From NCBI RefSeq assembly GCF_016406725.1, contig NZ_JAEKNT010000304.1, positions 1-40,358 of the forward strand: a stretch of 40,358 nucleotides of DNA, written 5' to 3'. Made by a program: the position numbers and the translations under genes. Every line of letters starts with the position of its first letter. Within the stretch, counting starts at the first letter, position 1. A model generated the notes under the pieces. That model ran no database searches. It saw nothing but the letters and a program-made list of their open reading frames with translations, and had not been told where the DNA came from. Source of the stretch: Sphaerochaeta sp. S2 (GTDB lineage: Bacteria > Spirochaetota > Spirochaetia > Sphaerochaetales > Sphaerochaetaceae). Positions 5,463 through 13,657 of the stretch are shown here, in pieces.

Positions 5463-6676
5463 CGGACAACGCTCTCGAAATGTTGTGTCCAGGTATCTCC
5501 CTTGTCATTTTTCACCTGTAAGGTAAAGGGGATAACGGTCCCTGAGGGAGCATCAGAGGCGATGACGAAACGGAAGGTGTTGTTCTCCCCACGTACCTGT
5601 TGCTTATCGCTGGTTGCCCAACGGCTGTTGTTGGTACTCATCAACCCGGCATCCAATGAACCAAGATAGATTTCATCAGAGAGAATACGTACGTACTCGC
5701 TCTCACTGCTCAGTGTTGCACGAAGCCCTGCAAGGTCGACTGTCCCGGTATTGGCATAGGAGAAGCCCATGCTCATCTGGGTATTGGTGGGAAGGGCATC
5801 CTTGTCATAATAGAGAACGGTGATATCCTCAATGGCAAGCTGCTTCCAAAGCGCCTCGAAGTAACCACCCTTTCCTACCTTCTCATAGGAGGATGGGTCA
5901 GTGATCAAGGTGCCGGTGCTCTTGTCATACCAACCTGCAAATATGGCTGATACATCATCGGCTACCGGGGTGGGAACCTCAACATCCTCACTTTCAATGA
6001 ATACATCGGTCCCACTGAGTGGATCAACAAAGCGAACCCCTTCCTGATAGATGGCATAGAGGGTCTGGTTGGTATTGCTCATCTTGATCGTCTCTCCCGC
6101 TTGGTAGGTGACCTCATCAGGAGTCACTCCCCAACCGGCCAACACACCAAGGCGAGCTGAATTCATCCTCATCTGTCCGCTGGATGGCAAGACAACCTCA
6201 CTGCCAGGGATCTTGCGAATCTGCTGCCGATAGCTGTAGCGATAGTTCTCTCCCTCAGAGGAGAAGTCCAAGGTAAGGGTTGGACGATAGTACGGACTAT
6301 GCTCATACAACCATGCCGCATATTCACTTTTCTTTGGCTCATCAAGTCCCAGAACCTGCTCAAGGAGATAATCACTGGTTCTCTGGTCCATACGATAGGT
6401 GGACAGCAGGCTCAGATGCTCACGAGCTTCATAGTATGCTTCCTTGTCCCCTTTTGACCGAGCCTCATACAAGCGCTTACGAGCCTGCTCTGCCTCATTG
6501 GCAATTGCCTCATTGAGTTTATCATACGACTTGCTGATCTCCTCAAGACTCTGGCTGCTTAGGTCCTTGCTCTGGATAGTTGCATACTGCTCCTCTGCTG
6601 TCGGGGTCGCAGCTACAGCAATCATCCCAACGGTAAGCATAATGGTCATCAATACAACTACACGTATTCGCTTCAT
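5459..6676 (-). CDS. Secreted protein with coiled-coil N-terminus and InlB/Listeria-Bacteroides-like repeats
   Basis: The 405-residue product begins MKRIRVVVLMTIMLTVGMIAVAATP, a clear signal peptide with no lipobox cysteine. Residues of about 30-110 are charged and helical (coiled-coil-like). Two stretches resemble Listeria-Bacteroides (InlB B) repeats: LAGWGV…YQAGETIKM…TLYAIY and FAGWYD…GKGGYFEALW. The C-terminus looks like an immunoglobulin-type beta domain (YANTGTVDL… IPFTLQVKN). No function is assigned; it is probably a periplasmic or surface protein. The start at 6676 follows GGAGGAGG; the upstream ATG at 6700 would translate the ribosome binding site itself. It converges with the GNAT gene, with overlapping stops. 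Confidence 0.7.
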   Translation of the reverse strand: MKRIRVVVLMTIMLTVGMIAVAATPTAEEQYATIQSKDLSSQSLEEISKSYDKLNEAIANEAEQARKRLYEARSKGDKEAYYEAREHLSLLSTYRMDQRTSDYLLEQVLGLDEPKKSEYAAWLYEHSPYYRPTLTLDFSSEGENYRYSYRQQIRKIPGSEVVLPSSGQMRMNSARLGVLAGWGVTPDEVTYQAGETIKMSNTNQTLYAIYQEGVRFVDPLSGTDVFIESEDVEVPTPVADDVSAIFAGWYDKSTGTLITDPSSYEKVGKGGYFEALWKQLAIEDITVLYYDKDALPTNTQMSMGFSYANTGTVDLAGLRATLSSESEYVRILSDEIYLGSLDAGLMSTNNSRWATSDKQQVRGENNTFRFVIASDAPSGTVIPFTLQVKNDKGDTWTQHFESVVR

Positions 6677-6778
6677 AGGATTTCCTCCTCCCATCTGCAT
6701 AATCTGTTGTTTCTACCTATTGTAATAACAACACCAGAGGGGGATGGCAACCAGGGAGATGAAATCTTCATACACTCT

Positions 6779-7438
6779 TTAATTCTGTGAAGAAATGTGA
6801 AGTACCACCCTTCGCCCTGAATAACTAAGCAGGCCGTCCTCCACCAGGGATGCAAACTCCCTGCTAAGCGAGGTACGAGCAAATCCCAAACGCTCTGCAA
6901 GTTCTTTCTTTGAAGTTGGAAGCAGGACAGTATTGCTTCCTTGGATTACCGACAGGTTCTGCAGATAGGCAAGCAGACTCTCACGCAGGCTTTGTGCCGA
7001 GAGCTTGGTGACCGTCATGCTTAACTCATGGGCACGGTCGCTCACCAGTTCAAGCAAGGAGGAGAGGAACTCCACCCTTGCCTCACAGAGGTCAATCACC
7101 AGTGCCTTGGGAAGATGCAGCACTGCCGAATCATCATCACTGACAACTGTCATCGGGTAGTGGTTGTACCGGCTGAAAAGCAGGGTTGCGCCCCATACAT
7201 CCCCTGGTTCCAGTACCCTGACCTTGAAAACCTTCCCCTCCTCATCAACACTCTGGATAGAGATCTTCCCCGCTACCACCACATCGAGCGTGGTACACAC
7301 CTGTCCATGCAGATAGAGCATCTGACCCTTGGAGTAGGAACTGAGCTTTGCCCTGCCTTCCCTGAAAAGGGAGGAGAGTACTTCCGCATCGAACCCATCA
7401 AACAGAGAAAGATTTTCAAGCGAAGGAAAGAAATCCAT
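6779..7438 (-). CDS. Crp/Fnr-family transcriptional regulator
   Basis: The 219-residue protein has an N-terminal cyclic-nucleotide-binding-type beta barrel (LSLFDGFDAEVLSSLF … GQVCTTLDVVVAGKISIQSVDEEGKVFKVRVLEPGDVWG), a dimerisation helix and a C-terminal Crp-type helix-turn-helix (TSKKELAERLGFARTSLSREFASLVEDGLL). There is no N-terminal cysteine cluster like that of E. coli FNR, so direct Fe-S sensing of that type is unlikely. The ligand is unknown. The start at 7438 follows GGAGG. It is divergent from the cupin/4Fe-4S pair, 88 bases away, which it probably regulates. Confidence 0.88.
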   Translation of the reverse strand: MDFFPSLENLSLFDGFDAEVLSSLFREGRAKLSSYSKGQMLYLHGQVCTTLDVVVAGKISIQSVDEEGKVFKVRVLEPGDVWGATLLFSRYNHYPMTVVSDDDSAVLHLPKALVIDLCEARVEFLSSLLELVSDRAHELSMTVTKLSAQSLRESLLAYLQNLSVIQGSNTVLLPTSKKELAERLGFARTSLSREFASLVEDGLLSYSGRRVVLHISSQN

Positions 7439-7482
7439 GAAAACCTCCAAAAGTGTAACATACGTAACAGTATAATCGAGAA

Positions 7483-7503
7483 TATTCCGGTATGCTAGGA
7501 ATA
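7483..7503. promoter_or_regulatory. Candidate operator upstream of the cupin gene
   Basis: TATTCC (7483-7488) and GGAATA (7498-7503) form a perfect inverted repeat with a 9-base spacer. It lies between the divergent Crp/Fnr and cupin genes, 24 bases before the cupin start. A direct repeat gtaac-n4-gtaac also occurs at 7455-7468. Which regulator binds is not shown. Confidence 0.4.
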
Positions 7504-7526
7504 CCAAACTTGAAAAGGAGTCAATA

Positions 7527-7850
7527 ATGATTGAAACAGTATACACCTACACCAAAACCGACGAGAAAATCATTGAAAAACTGGTTGGCGATGATCAGGT
7601 CATGATCAACCATGTGGTTCTGAACAATGGGGAAGCACTTCCTGAGCACTACAGTGATTCCAATGTCTATCTCACCATAGCACGAGGAACACTCTCAACC
7701 ACCTTCAACGACCAAGAAGCACACTACTACCAGGGTGCAATCGTGAACGTTCCGGCAAACACCAAGATGAACATTGCAAACACCAACGATGAACCGGTTG
7801 AGTTCTTCATTGTAAAAGCACCCCACCCAAGGGTATACAAGGAACAATAA
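7527..7850 (+). CDS. Small cupin-domain protein
   Basis: The 107-residue single-domain cupin has the barrel pattern NHVVLNNGEALPEHYSDSNVYLTIARGTLSTTF (motif 1) and GAIVNVPANTKMNIANTNDEPVEFFIVKAP (motif 2). The metal-binding histidines are reduced compared with classic cupins: one in motif 1 (PEHYSDS) and none clear in motif 2. A catalytic role is therefore uncertain, and a sensing or binding role is possible. AAAAGGAG lies upstream of the start at 7527. Only three bases separate it from the 4Fe-4S gene, so they are cotranscribed. Confidence 0.8.
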   Translation: MIETVYTYTKTDEKIIEKLVGDDQVMINHVVLNNGEALPEHYSDSNVYLTIARGTLSTTFNDQEAHYYQGAIVNVPANTKMNIANTNDEPVEFFIVKAPHPRVYKEQ

Positions 7851-7853
7851 GCC

Positions 7854-8465
7854 ATGAAGAAAACCATCCAGCGGACAGTACAGGTTCTTTTTCTCGGACT
7901 CTTCCTCTTTCTGCTCATCAGGGGCAAGGTACAGGTGTGGATGGGAATCTTCCTTCTTTCGCTTGTTCTCTCCCTCTTCTTCTCCCGGTTCTACTGTGGA
8001 TGGATCTGTCCCATAAACACCCTCCTCAAGCCGATCACCTTCCTGAAAAAGAAGTTTCGTGTGGGCAGTATAAAGACACCTGCCTTCCTCAAGAATGGTG
8101 TGCTGAGGATCCTGCTGTTGGTTGCCTTCCTGGCACTCATGGTTTTCACCTTACGCTCAGGCAAACAACTGCCTGTGCTCCCAGCACTAGTGGCCATTGG
8201 AGTCTTCCTCTCGCTCTTCTTTGAAGAAGAACTCTGGCATCATTGGCTTTGTCCCTACGGAACCATCCTTTCTCTCCCCAGCAGGGCAGCTAAGAAGCGG
8301 ATGGTGATCGATCCTGATCTTTGCACCAACTGTGGCAGGTGCAAGCGGGTCTGTCCCTCGGGGGCAATCGTAAAGGAAGAGAAACATCGCATCATCAAGA
8401 ACGAGTGCCTGGTCTGCCATGAGTGTGAGCGGGTATGCACAAAGGGAGCTATCAGTTACAAATAA
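7854..8465 (+). CDS. Membrane-bound 4Fe-4S protein (NapH/MauN/CcoG-like)
   Basis: The 203-residue protein has about four membrane segments and two membrane-edge cysteine motifs, FYCGWICP (about 45-52) and WLCPYG (about 138-143), typical of the NapH/NosR/CcoG group. A C-terminal soluble part carries two ferredoxin motifs, CTNCGRCKRVCPSGA and CLVCHECERVCTKGA, each able to hold a [4Fe-4S] cluster. Such proteins move electrons between the quinone pool or a flavin and a partner enzyme. No partner reductase is encoded nearby. It is cotranscribed with the cupin gene and divergent from a Crp/Fnr regulator, which suggests redox-responsive expression. Confidence 0.85.
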   Translation: MKKTIQRTVQVLFLGLFLFLLIRGKVQVWMGIFLLSLVLSLFFSRFYCGWICPINTLLKPITFLKKKFRVGSIKTPAFLKNGVLRILLLVAFLALMVFTLRSGKQLPVLPALVAIGVFLSLFFEEELWHHWLCPYGTILSLPSRAAKKRMVIDPDLCTNCGRCKRVCPSGAIVKEEKHRIIKNECLVCHECERVCTKGAISYK

Positions 8466-8495
8466 ATCATAACCATAGTCTAGGTGTGAATAGAT

Positions 8496-8525
8496 CAACA
8501 GGGAGAGCAAATGCTCTCCCTGTTG
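8496..8525. terminator. Bidirectional terminator-like hairpin
   Basis: A perfect 14-bp stem (8496-8509 with 8512-8525, core gggagagca/tgctctccc) lies between the convergent 4Fe-4S and peroxiredoxin genes. The T-rich tails are weak on both sides. Confidence 0.75.
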
Positions 8526-8554
8526 TTGTACAGCCTTCTTAGTAGTGTGGAATG

Positions 8555-9232
8555 TTAATGCTTCTCTTTACGGAAGCAGAGGAACCAGTCAAGGCAGTAT
8601 TGATTCTCATCCTTGCTTTCCATCCGCTCCTTGGCGGTACCGCATGAACCTGGGGTGGGGATGATGACATCCTGCCCTGGTCTCCAGTTTGCCGGAGTAG
8701 CGATATGCTCCTTGTCAGCCTTCTGCAAAGCCATCACAACACGCTTGATCTCATCAAAGTTACGGCCAGTGGAGGCAGGATAGTACATAATGGTTCTCAC
8801 CACACCTTCACCATCGATGATGAATACAGCACGAACTGCCTGGGTGGAGGATTGTGACTGGACCATGCCATACTTCTTGGCAACGTCCATCTTGATATCC
8901 TCGATTACAGGGAACTTGACCTCAATGTTCTTCATCCCATTCCATTCCAGCTCCTGAATCTTTCTCAACCAAGCAATATGCGCATAAAGGGAGTCGATGG
9001 AGAGACCGATAAGCTCAGTATTCATCGCCTTGAACTCATCTGCCATGGAGGCAAAGGTCATGAACTCAGTGGTACAGACAGGGGTAAAATCAGCGGGATG
9101 GCTGAAAAGGATTACCCATTTCCCCTTATAATCCTCGGGAAAATTGATATCACCCTGGGTGGTCACTGCGTGAAAAGCGGGGGCCTTGTCTCCAATCAAA
9201 GGAAGTGTTGCATTATTCTGTACTTCGTCCAT
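8555..9232 (-). CDS. Peroxiredoxin (Prx6/archaeal-type AhpC-TSA family)
   Basis: The 225-residue protein reduces peroxides. The peroxidatic cysteine is C53 in PADFTPVCTTEF. The long C-terminal domain (…TPANWRPGQDVIIPTPGSC…) is that of the Prx6/1-Cys class. Two C-terminal cysteines, C213 and C219, keep the six-residue spacing of the thermophilic archaeal decameric enzymes, where one acts as the resolving cysteine; C197 is also present. The start at 9232 follows AAGGAG; the longer frame to 9274 has no such site. A Fur/PerR-like palindrome lies 50-60 bases upstream, consistent with peroxide or iron control. Confidence 0.92.
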   Translation of the reverse strand: MDEVQNNATLPLIGDKAPAFHAVTTQGDINFPEDYKGKWVILFSHPADFTPVCTTEFMTFASMADEFKAMNTELIGLSIDSLYAHIAWLRKIQELEWNGMKNIEVKFPVIEDIKMDVAKKYGMVQSQSSTQAVRAVFIIDGEGVVRTIMYYPASTGRNFDEIKRVVMALQKADKEHIATPANWRPGQDVIIPTPGSCGTAKERMESKDENQYCLDWFLCFRKEKH

Positions 9233-9280
9233 TTCTGAAATCTCCTTGGTACGTGATAGGTTTGTTGTATGCAATAATAG

Positions 9281-9295
9281 TAATCATTCTCATTA
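9281..9295 (-). promoter_or_regulatory. Fur/PerR-like operator upstream of the peroxiredoxin gene
   Basis: On the minus strand, TAATGAG-A-ATGATTA is a 7-1-7 imperfect palindrome (five of seven arm positions pair). It resembles the Fur/PerR consensus and sits in an AT-rich stretch just upstream of the gene. The assignment rests on pattern and context only. Confidence 0.45.
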
Positions 9296-9458
9296 ATAAT
9301 ATCAAGTACTTATTGATACTTATTTTTATTAATAACAAACTGTATCTTTATTTCCCTTGGAAACAATACATTCATGATAATTCTTTCCAATCTGCTCTTT
9401 ATTCGTCATTAATTCCTTGTCATTTTAGCTAACTCATTAGTAGAATTGCAGTACCTAT

Positions 9459-12323
9459 ATGCGCAAGAGCAAACGAGTAAGTATTCGAGGCAGTTTCATC
9501 GTTGGCCTGCTTCTTATCTGTGTAACCCTGATCTTCATTGGGTACCTAAAGAACAGACTGACATCCCAAGCGGTTGAAACCAATCGCTTGGTTACCCATA
9601 CCTATAAAGTCATCACAGAAACCAATGCGCTGAAACGTACATTCCAAAACATCCGCATCAATGAACGTGGGTACCTGCTTACTGGAGACCGCTCCTACAT
9701 GGAAAGCATCGGGGTCAGCACCTACTCCTTCGACCAACGCCTCATGAAACTAAGGATTCTTCTGAAGGAAAATGCTGAGCAGAAGAGACGCCTTGACCTC
9801 CTGAAAATTACCTTTGACACGTTGATCAATGAAAGTGTCCAACCTCTCTTGCAGTATCGCCAACCCATTCTTGAAGATTCAACATTCTTAACCGAGCAGG
9901 AAGAAATCTTGGAACTCTTTGAACATAGCGAAACCATCTCCAAGACATTGGAGCAAATTCTCAATGACATAGAAAGTGAAGAGTATGCACTGCTGGAAAT
10001 GCGTCAGAGAGACGTCGAACGTTGGTCTGACATTGACCAGAAGGTCACCTTCCTTGGACCGGTACTGGTCATTATCATTGCCTTCCTTTCCGGGATTGGG
10101 GCGATCAACAGGCTGGATGCCTACCAGAGGCAACAAGAGAGAGACCAGAGGGAGCTGAGAGAGGCACGCGACCGATTTGCCAGTATCATCAAGGGTTCCA
10201 ATCTAGGATCGTGGGAATGGAACCTCAGCGATGACACCATTAAGATCAATGACATGTGGGCAGAGATGCTCGGCTACACAAGAGCAGAGCTTGAGCCCAC
10301 CACCATTGATACCTTTTCCCGCTTTGTTCACCCTGAGGACCTTGAAAGGGCCATGAAGCTGCTTGCTGAACACCGACTCGGCAAGAGTGAATTCTATAGT
10401 TGCGATCTTAGAATGCAACACAAGGATGGCCATTGGATATGGGTCTTCGATCGTGGACAAGTGATAAGCCGCGATGAGAATGGGAAGGCCCTGCTCATGA
10501 GCGGAACCCACGCAGACATTACTGAGCGTGTCCTCCAGGCAGAAGCATTGGAGCAAAGCGAAGAAGAGAGCAGAAGACTCTTTGAGGCAATGAACCAAGG
10601 CTTCGCATACTGCCAGATTCTCCTTGATGAGAAAGAAACCCCCAATGACTACCGTATCCTCAGGGTAAACAAGAACTTTGAGACACAGACCGGCCTCATC
10701 CCTGAGCTTTCGGTTGGGAAGAGAATCACAGAGCTCTTACCGCATGTAGAGCCTTACTGGTTCACTCACAATGGGGAGGTGGCGCTTACGGGGAAGCCAC
10801 AAACATTTGAGGCCTTCAACAGTGACTTGAACCGACTCTTCAGGATCTCTTCATTCAGCCCTTCATATGGCTACTTCGCTATGATCATCGATGACATCAC
10901 TGCCCAAAAGCAGATGGAAAAACAATTATACTTTGAGAAAACCCTGTTCGAAACCACACTACTCTCGGTTGGTGATGGTGTTATTTCCACCGATGCAGAG
11001 GGGAAAGTTCAATTCATGAACAAGGTAGCTGAAAAGCTCACTGGCTGGCAGGCAGATGAAGCAAAAGGCCGGCCATTTGAAGAGGTATTCAAGATTCTCT
11101 GCGGCAGTGACCGCCACCCTTGTCAGAATCCAGTGAAACAGGTACTGGAGACCAAGAGACAGGTTGAACTGGACGAGGATACCATCCTCATCGCACGCGA
11201 TGGGGACGAGCGTTTCATCAACGACAGCGCAGCCCCCATTCTCAGCGCCTCCCAGAACGTTACCGGTGTTGTCCTTGTCTTCAGGGACAGTACCACCCAA
11301 CGGATCAAGCAGGATGAGATCCGGACGCTGAGTGTGACCGATCCCCTGACCACGCTCCCCAACCGGCGCTACTATGAGCAAGCAAAAGAGGAGTTGGATG
11401 AAGAGCCCTACTACCCGCTTACCTTGGTACTTGCCGATGTAAACGGGCTCAAGCTTACCAATGATGCTTTTGGGCATGAGGCTGGTGATGAGCTGCTACG
11501 CAAGGTCTCTGAAATCATGCGCAAGACCTGCAGGGATGATGATATTGTCAGCAGGATTGGTGGTGATGAGTTCGTACTTCTGCTTCCACAAACAGATGCT
11601 CTTCATGCACAGGCCATCGTAAAACGTATCAACAACGCTTTGGAGAAAGAGAAAATCAGGGGAATCCAGCTCTCTGTCTCCTTTGGCTATGCGGTAAAGG
11701 AAAAGAACAAGGAGAGCTACGAGGACGCTTTCAAGGTTGCAGAGGACTCAATGTACCGCAACAAGCTCAAGGAGAGCATGACCTTCAAGAAACAGGTGAT
11801 AGAGACCCTGCTCTCCAGACTGTTTGAGCAGGAGGAAGGAGCAGAAGAACATAGCAATCTGGTTGCTTCCTTGACGAGTGCGTTTGCTGAGGTGCTTGGA
11901 TATCGTGAGGAAGAGGTCAAGAATCTCAGACTTGCAGGGCTGTACCATGACCTAGGCAAGATTGCCATTACTCCCTCCATTCTCTCCAAACCGAGAAATG
12001 AGCTCAGCCGGACCCAGGTTATGGAATTGCAAAGACATGCTGAGATTGGATACAATATCCTTCGCTCTGTTGGGGAGTATGCCCCCTTTGCAGAAGCAGT
12101 ATTGCATCATCACGAAAAGTGGGATGGTAGTGGATATCCACAGAGCCTGAAACAGGAAGAGATTCCAGAGAGTGCCCAAATCCTTGCCATTGCAAACACC
12201 TATGCAGACAATCTTCCCTCATTGGGTTTGAAAAAGACCATTGCATTCATGCAAGAACGGGCAAATACCTATTTCAGCCCAGTGCTGCTTGAAACATTCA
12301 TAACCAAGGTAGTAAAGGCTTGA
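9459..12323 (+). CDS. Membrane CHASE3-PAS-PAS-PAS-GGDEF-HD-GYP c-di-GMP protein
   Basis: The 954-residue protein has TM1 (about 10-30), a periplasmic CHASE3-type domain (about 40-190, with the NERGYLLTGD motif), TM2 (about 196-214), three PAS domains (about 240-355, 370-485, 495-615), a GGDEF domain and a C-terminal HD-GYP domain. The cyclase looks complete: DVNGLKLTNDAFGHEAGD, GGDEF at 701-705 and an I-site RDDD at 692-695. The phosphodiesterase has HD (830-831), HHE (884-886) and GYP (892-894), but the downstream metal-ligand aspartate is N913 and the usual DALTS-type motif is missing. Net output is therefore probably c-di-GMP synthesis. No clear Shine-Dalgarno site precedes the start. Confidence 0.88.
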   Translation: MRKSKRVSIRGSFIVGLLLICVTLIFIGYLKNRLTSQAVETNRLVTHTYKVITETNALKRTFQNIRINERGYLLTGDRSYMESIGVSTYSFDQRLMKLRILLKENAEQKRRLDLLKITFDTLINESVQPLLQYRQPILEDSTFLTEQEEILELFEHSETISKTLEQILNDIESEEYALLEMRQRDVERWSDIDQKVTFLGPVLVIIIAFLSGIGAINRLDAYQRQQERDQRELREARDRFASIIKGSNLGSWEWNLSDDTIKINDMWAEMLGYTRAELEPTTIDTFSRFVHPEDLERAMKLLAEHRLGKSEFYSCDLRMQHKDGHWIWVFDRGQVISRDENGKALLMSGTHADITERVLQAEALEQSEEESRRLFEAMNQGFAYCQILLDEKETPNDYRILRVNKNFETQTGLIPELSVGKRITELLPHVEPYWFTHNGEVALTGKPQTFEAFNSDLNRLFRISSFSPSYGYFAMIIDDITAQKQMEKQLYFEKTLFETTLLSVGDGVISTDAEGKVQFMNKVAEKLTGWQADEAKGRPFEEVFKILCGSDRHPCQNPVKQVLETKRQVELDEDTILIARDGDERFINDSAAPILSASQNVTGVVLVFRDSTTQRIKQDEIRTLSVTDPLTTLPNRRYYEQAKEELDEEPYYPLTLVLADVNGLKLTNDAFGHEAGDELLRKVSEIMRKTCRDDDIVSRIGGDEFVLLLPQTDALHAQAIVKRINNALEKEKIRGIQLSVSFGYAVKEKNKESYEDAFKVAEDSMYRNKLKESMTFKKQVIETLLSRLFEQEEGAEEHSNLVASLTSAFAEVLGYREEEVKNLRLAGLYHDLGKIAITPSILSKPRNELSRTQVMELQRHAEIGYNILRSVGEYAPFAEAVLHHHEKWDGSGYPQSLKQEEIPESAQILAIANTYADNLPSLGLKKTIAFMQERANTYFSPVLLETFITKVVKA

Positions 12324-12332
12324 TCCTGACGG

Positions 12333-12348
12333 AAAAGTGAGCACTTTT
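12333..12348. terminator. Short bidirectional terminator-like hairpin
   Basis: Aaaagtg (12333-12339) pairs with cactttt (12342-12348) between the convergent c-di-GMP and MFS genes. It overlaps the MFS stop codon. The A/T-rich arms make it a plausible, though short, two-way terminator. Confidence 0.5.
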
Positions 12349-13579
12349 ATGATTGGCTCTCCTTGGTTACACTACCCGTTTGATATGTTTTCTGTGTTGA
12401 ACCATAGATCAGACCAACCACAACAAGCAGAATTCCCGAAATGATCAACAGCCACTCCACAGGTACCCTGTCAGCCAGGGGGCCGAAGAGCAAGATTCCC
12501 AGCGGTATTGCACTGCCACTGAGCAGCTGTACAATGGAGAACACCCTTCCCATCTTGTCTTCATCGGTTATCTCCTGGATCATGACAATCTCAGCAGAAT
12601 TCAAGACGGGAACAAAGATACCGCCAAGTCCAAGGATTATGAGGTAGAGAAGGAATGTGGGAGCAACTCCCAGAAGGGCAAAACTTACCCCGAAGGCAAC
12701 CAAGGAGAGTGCGATGGCACGAACCTTATTGGAAAAGGACCCCTTCAGGGAGATGATCAGGCCACCCAACAAGGTACCCGCAGTCCACACCATCTCATTT
12801 GCGGTAAGGAACCATACCTCACTACCAAAGCTTCGTTCCACCAACAAGGGAGTCAGTATTGCTGCAGGGGTGATAAGGAAGAAGGAGAAACCATAACAGA
12901 TCAGGAGATTACGCAAGAGAACATTGTTGAATGTGTAGGAAAGCCCCTTCTTGATATCCTGGATCATACTGGTTCCTTCCTCCGACCGCTTCCTTGCCCC
13001 CACCTTGATGAAGGAGAAAGTCACCACTGCAAAGACAGCAGTGACAACATCGAGTAAGAGTGTCCAGGTAAGGTCAAACAATCCAAGCATCATGCCACCA
13101 ACGGCAGGAGAGAGGAGCAACAGCACTGAATTGATGCTCTGGTTAACCCCTTGGATTCGAACAAGATGTTCTTCACTGACCAATTGGGGGATGATGGCAT
13201 TCACCGCAGGTGTCTGTACCCCGCTGCCGAGTGACCGCACGACCGAAACAGCGAGCAGGGCTGTGATCGACTTTGCCCCAGTGGCATAGAAAAGGGCTAG
13301 ACCCAGCGTAGCAATGGCAATGAAACTGTCAGAGAGCATGATCAGGTGCTTACGGTTGTAACGGTCTGCCCACACCCCGCTGGAAAGACTGATTAGGAGA
13401 TGGGGAACCATCTGGGCAAGGGTGGCATACATCAGGAACACTCCTGATGAGGTCTCAAGGGTGATGTACCAGATAATGGCATATCCAACAACTGAAGAGC
13501 CAAACAATGAAAGATTTTGGCTGATCAGGAAGAGGACAACGGATGGAGTAAATAAAGCGTTGTTGCTTTTTTGTTTCAT
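12347..13579 (-). CDS. Major facilitator superfamily transporter (multidrug/siderophore exporter-like)
   Basis: The 410-residue protein has about 12 hydrophobic segments and the MFS loop 2-3 signature SSGVWADRYNRKHLIMLSDSF. It begins with the typical exporter pattern LFLISQNLSLFGSSVVGYAIIWYI. This subgroup (MFS_3/EntS-like) exports drugs or siderophores by proton antiport; the substrate cannot be told. The start is placed at 13579, where family similarity begins. A longer frame reaches 13651, seven bases after the diguanylate cyclase gene, and neither start has a strong ribosome binding site. It is probably cotranscribed with the upstream diguanylate cyclase gene on the same strand. Confidence 0.85.
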   Translation of the reverse strand: MKQKSNNALFTPSVVLFLISQNLSLFGSSVVGYAIIWYITLETSSGVFLMYATLAQMVPHLLISLSSGVWADRYNRKHLIMLSDSFIAIATLGLALFYATGAKSITALLAVSVVRSLGSGVQTPAVNAIIPQLVSEEHLVRIQGVNQSINSVLLLLSPAVGGMMLGLFDLTWTLLLDVVTAVFAVVTFSFIKVGARKRSEEGTSMIQDIKKGLSYTFNNVLLRNLLICYGFSFFLITPAAILTPLLVERSFGSEVWFLTANEMVWTAGTLLGGLIISLKGSFSNKVRAIALSLVAFGVSFALLGVAPTFLLYLIILGLGGIFVPVLNSAEIVMIQEITDEDKMGRVFSIVQLLSGSAIPLGILLFGPLADRVPVEWLLIISGILLVVVGLIYGSTQKTYQTGSVTKESQS

Positions 13580-13657
13580 TGTAGTACCACAGATATATAT
13601 AAGAACAGGGAATAGAAACTCCCTACCGGCTCTAGCACTGTAACGAGCCATGTAAAC

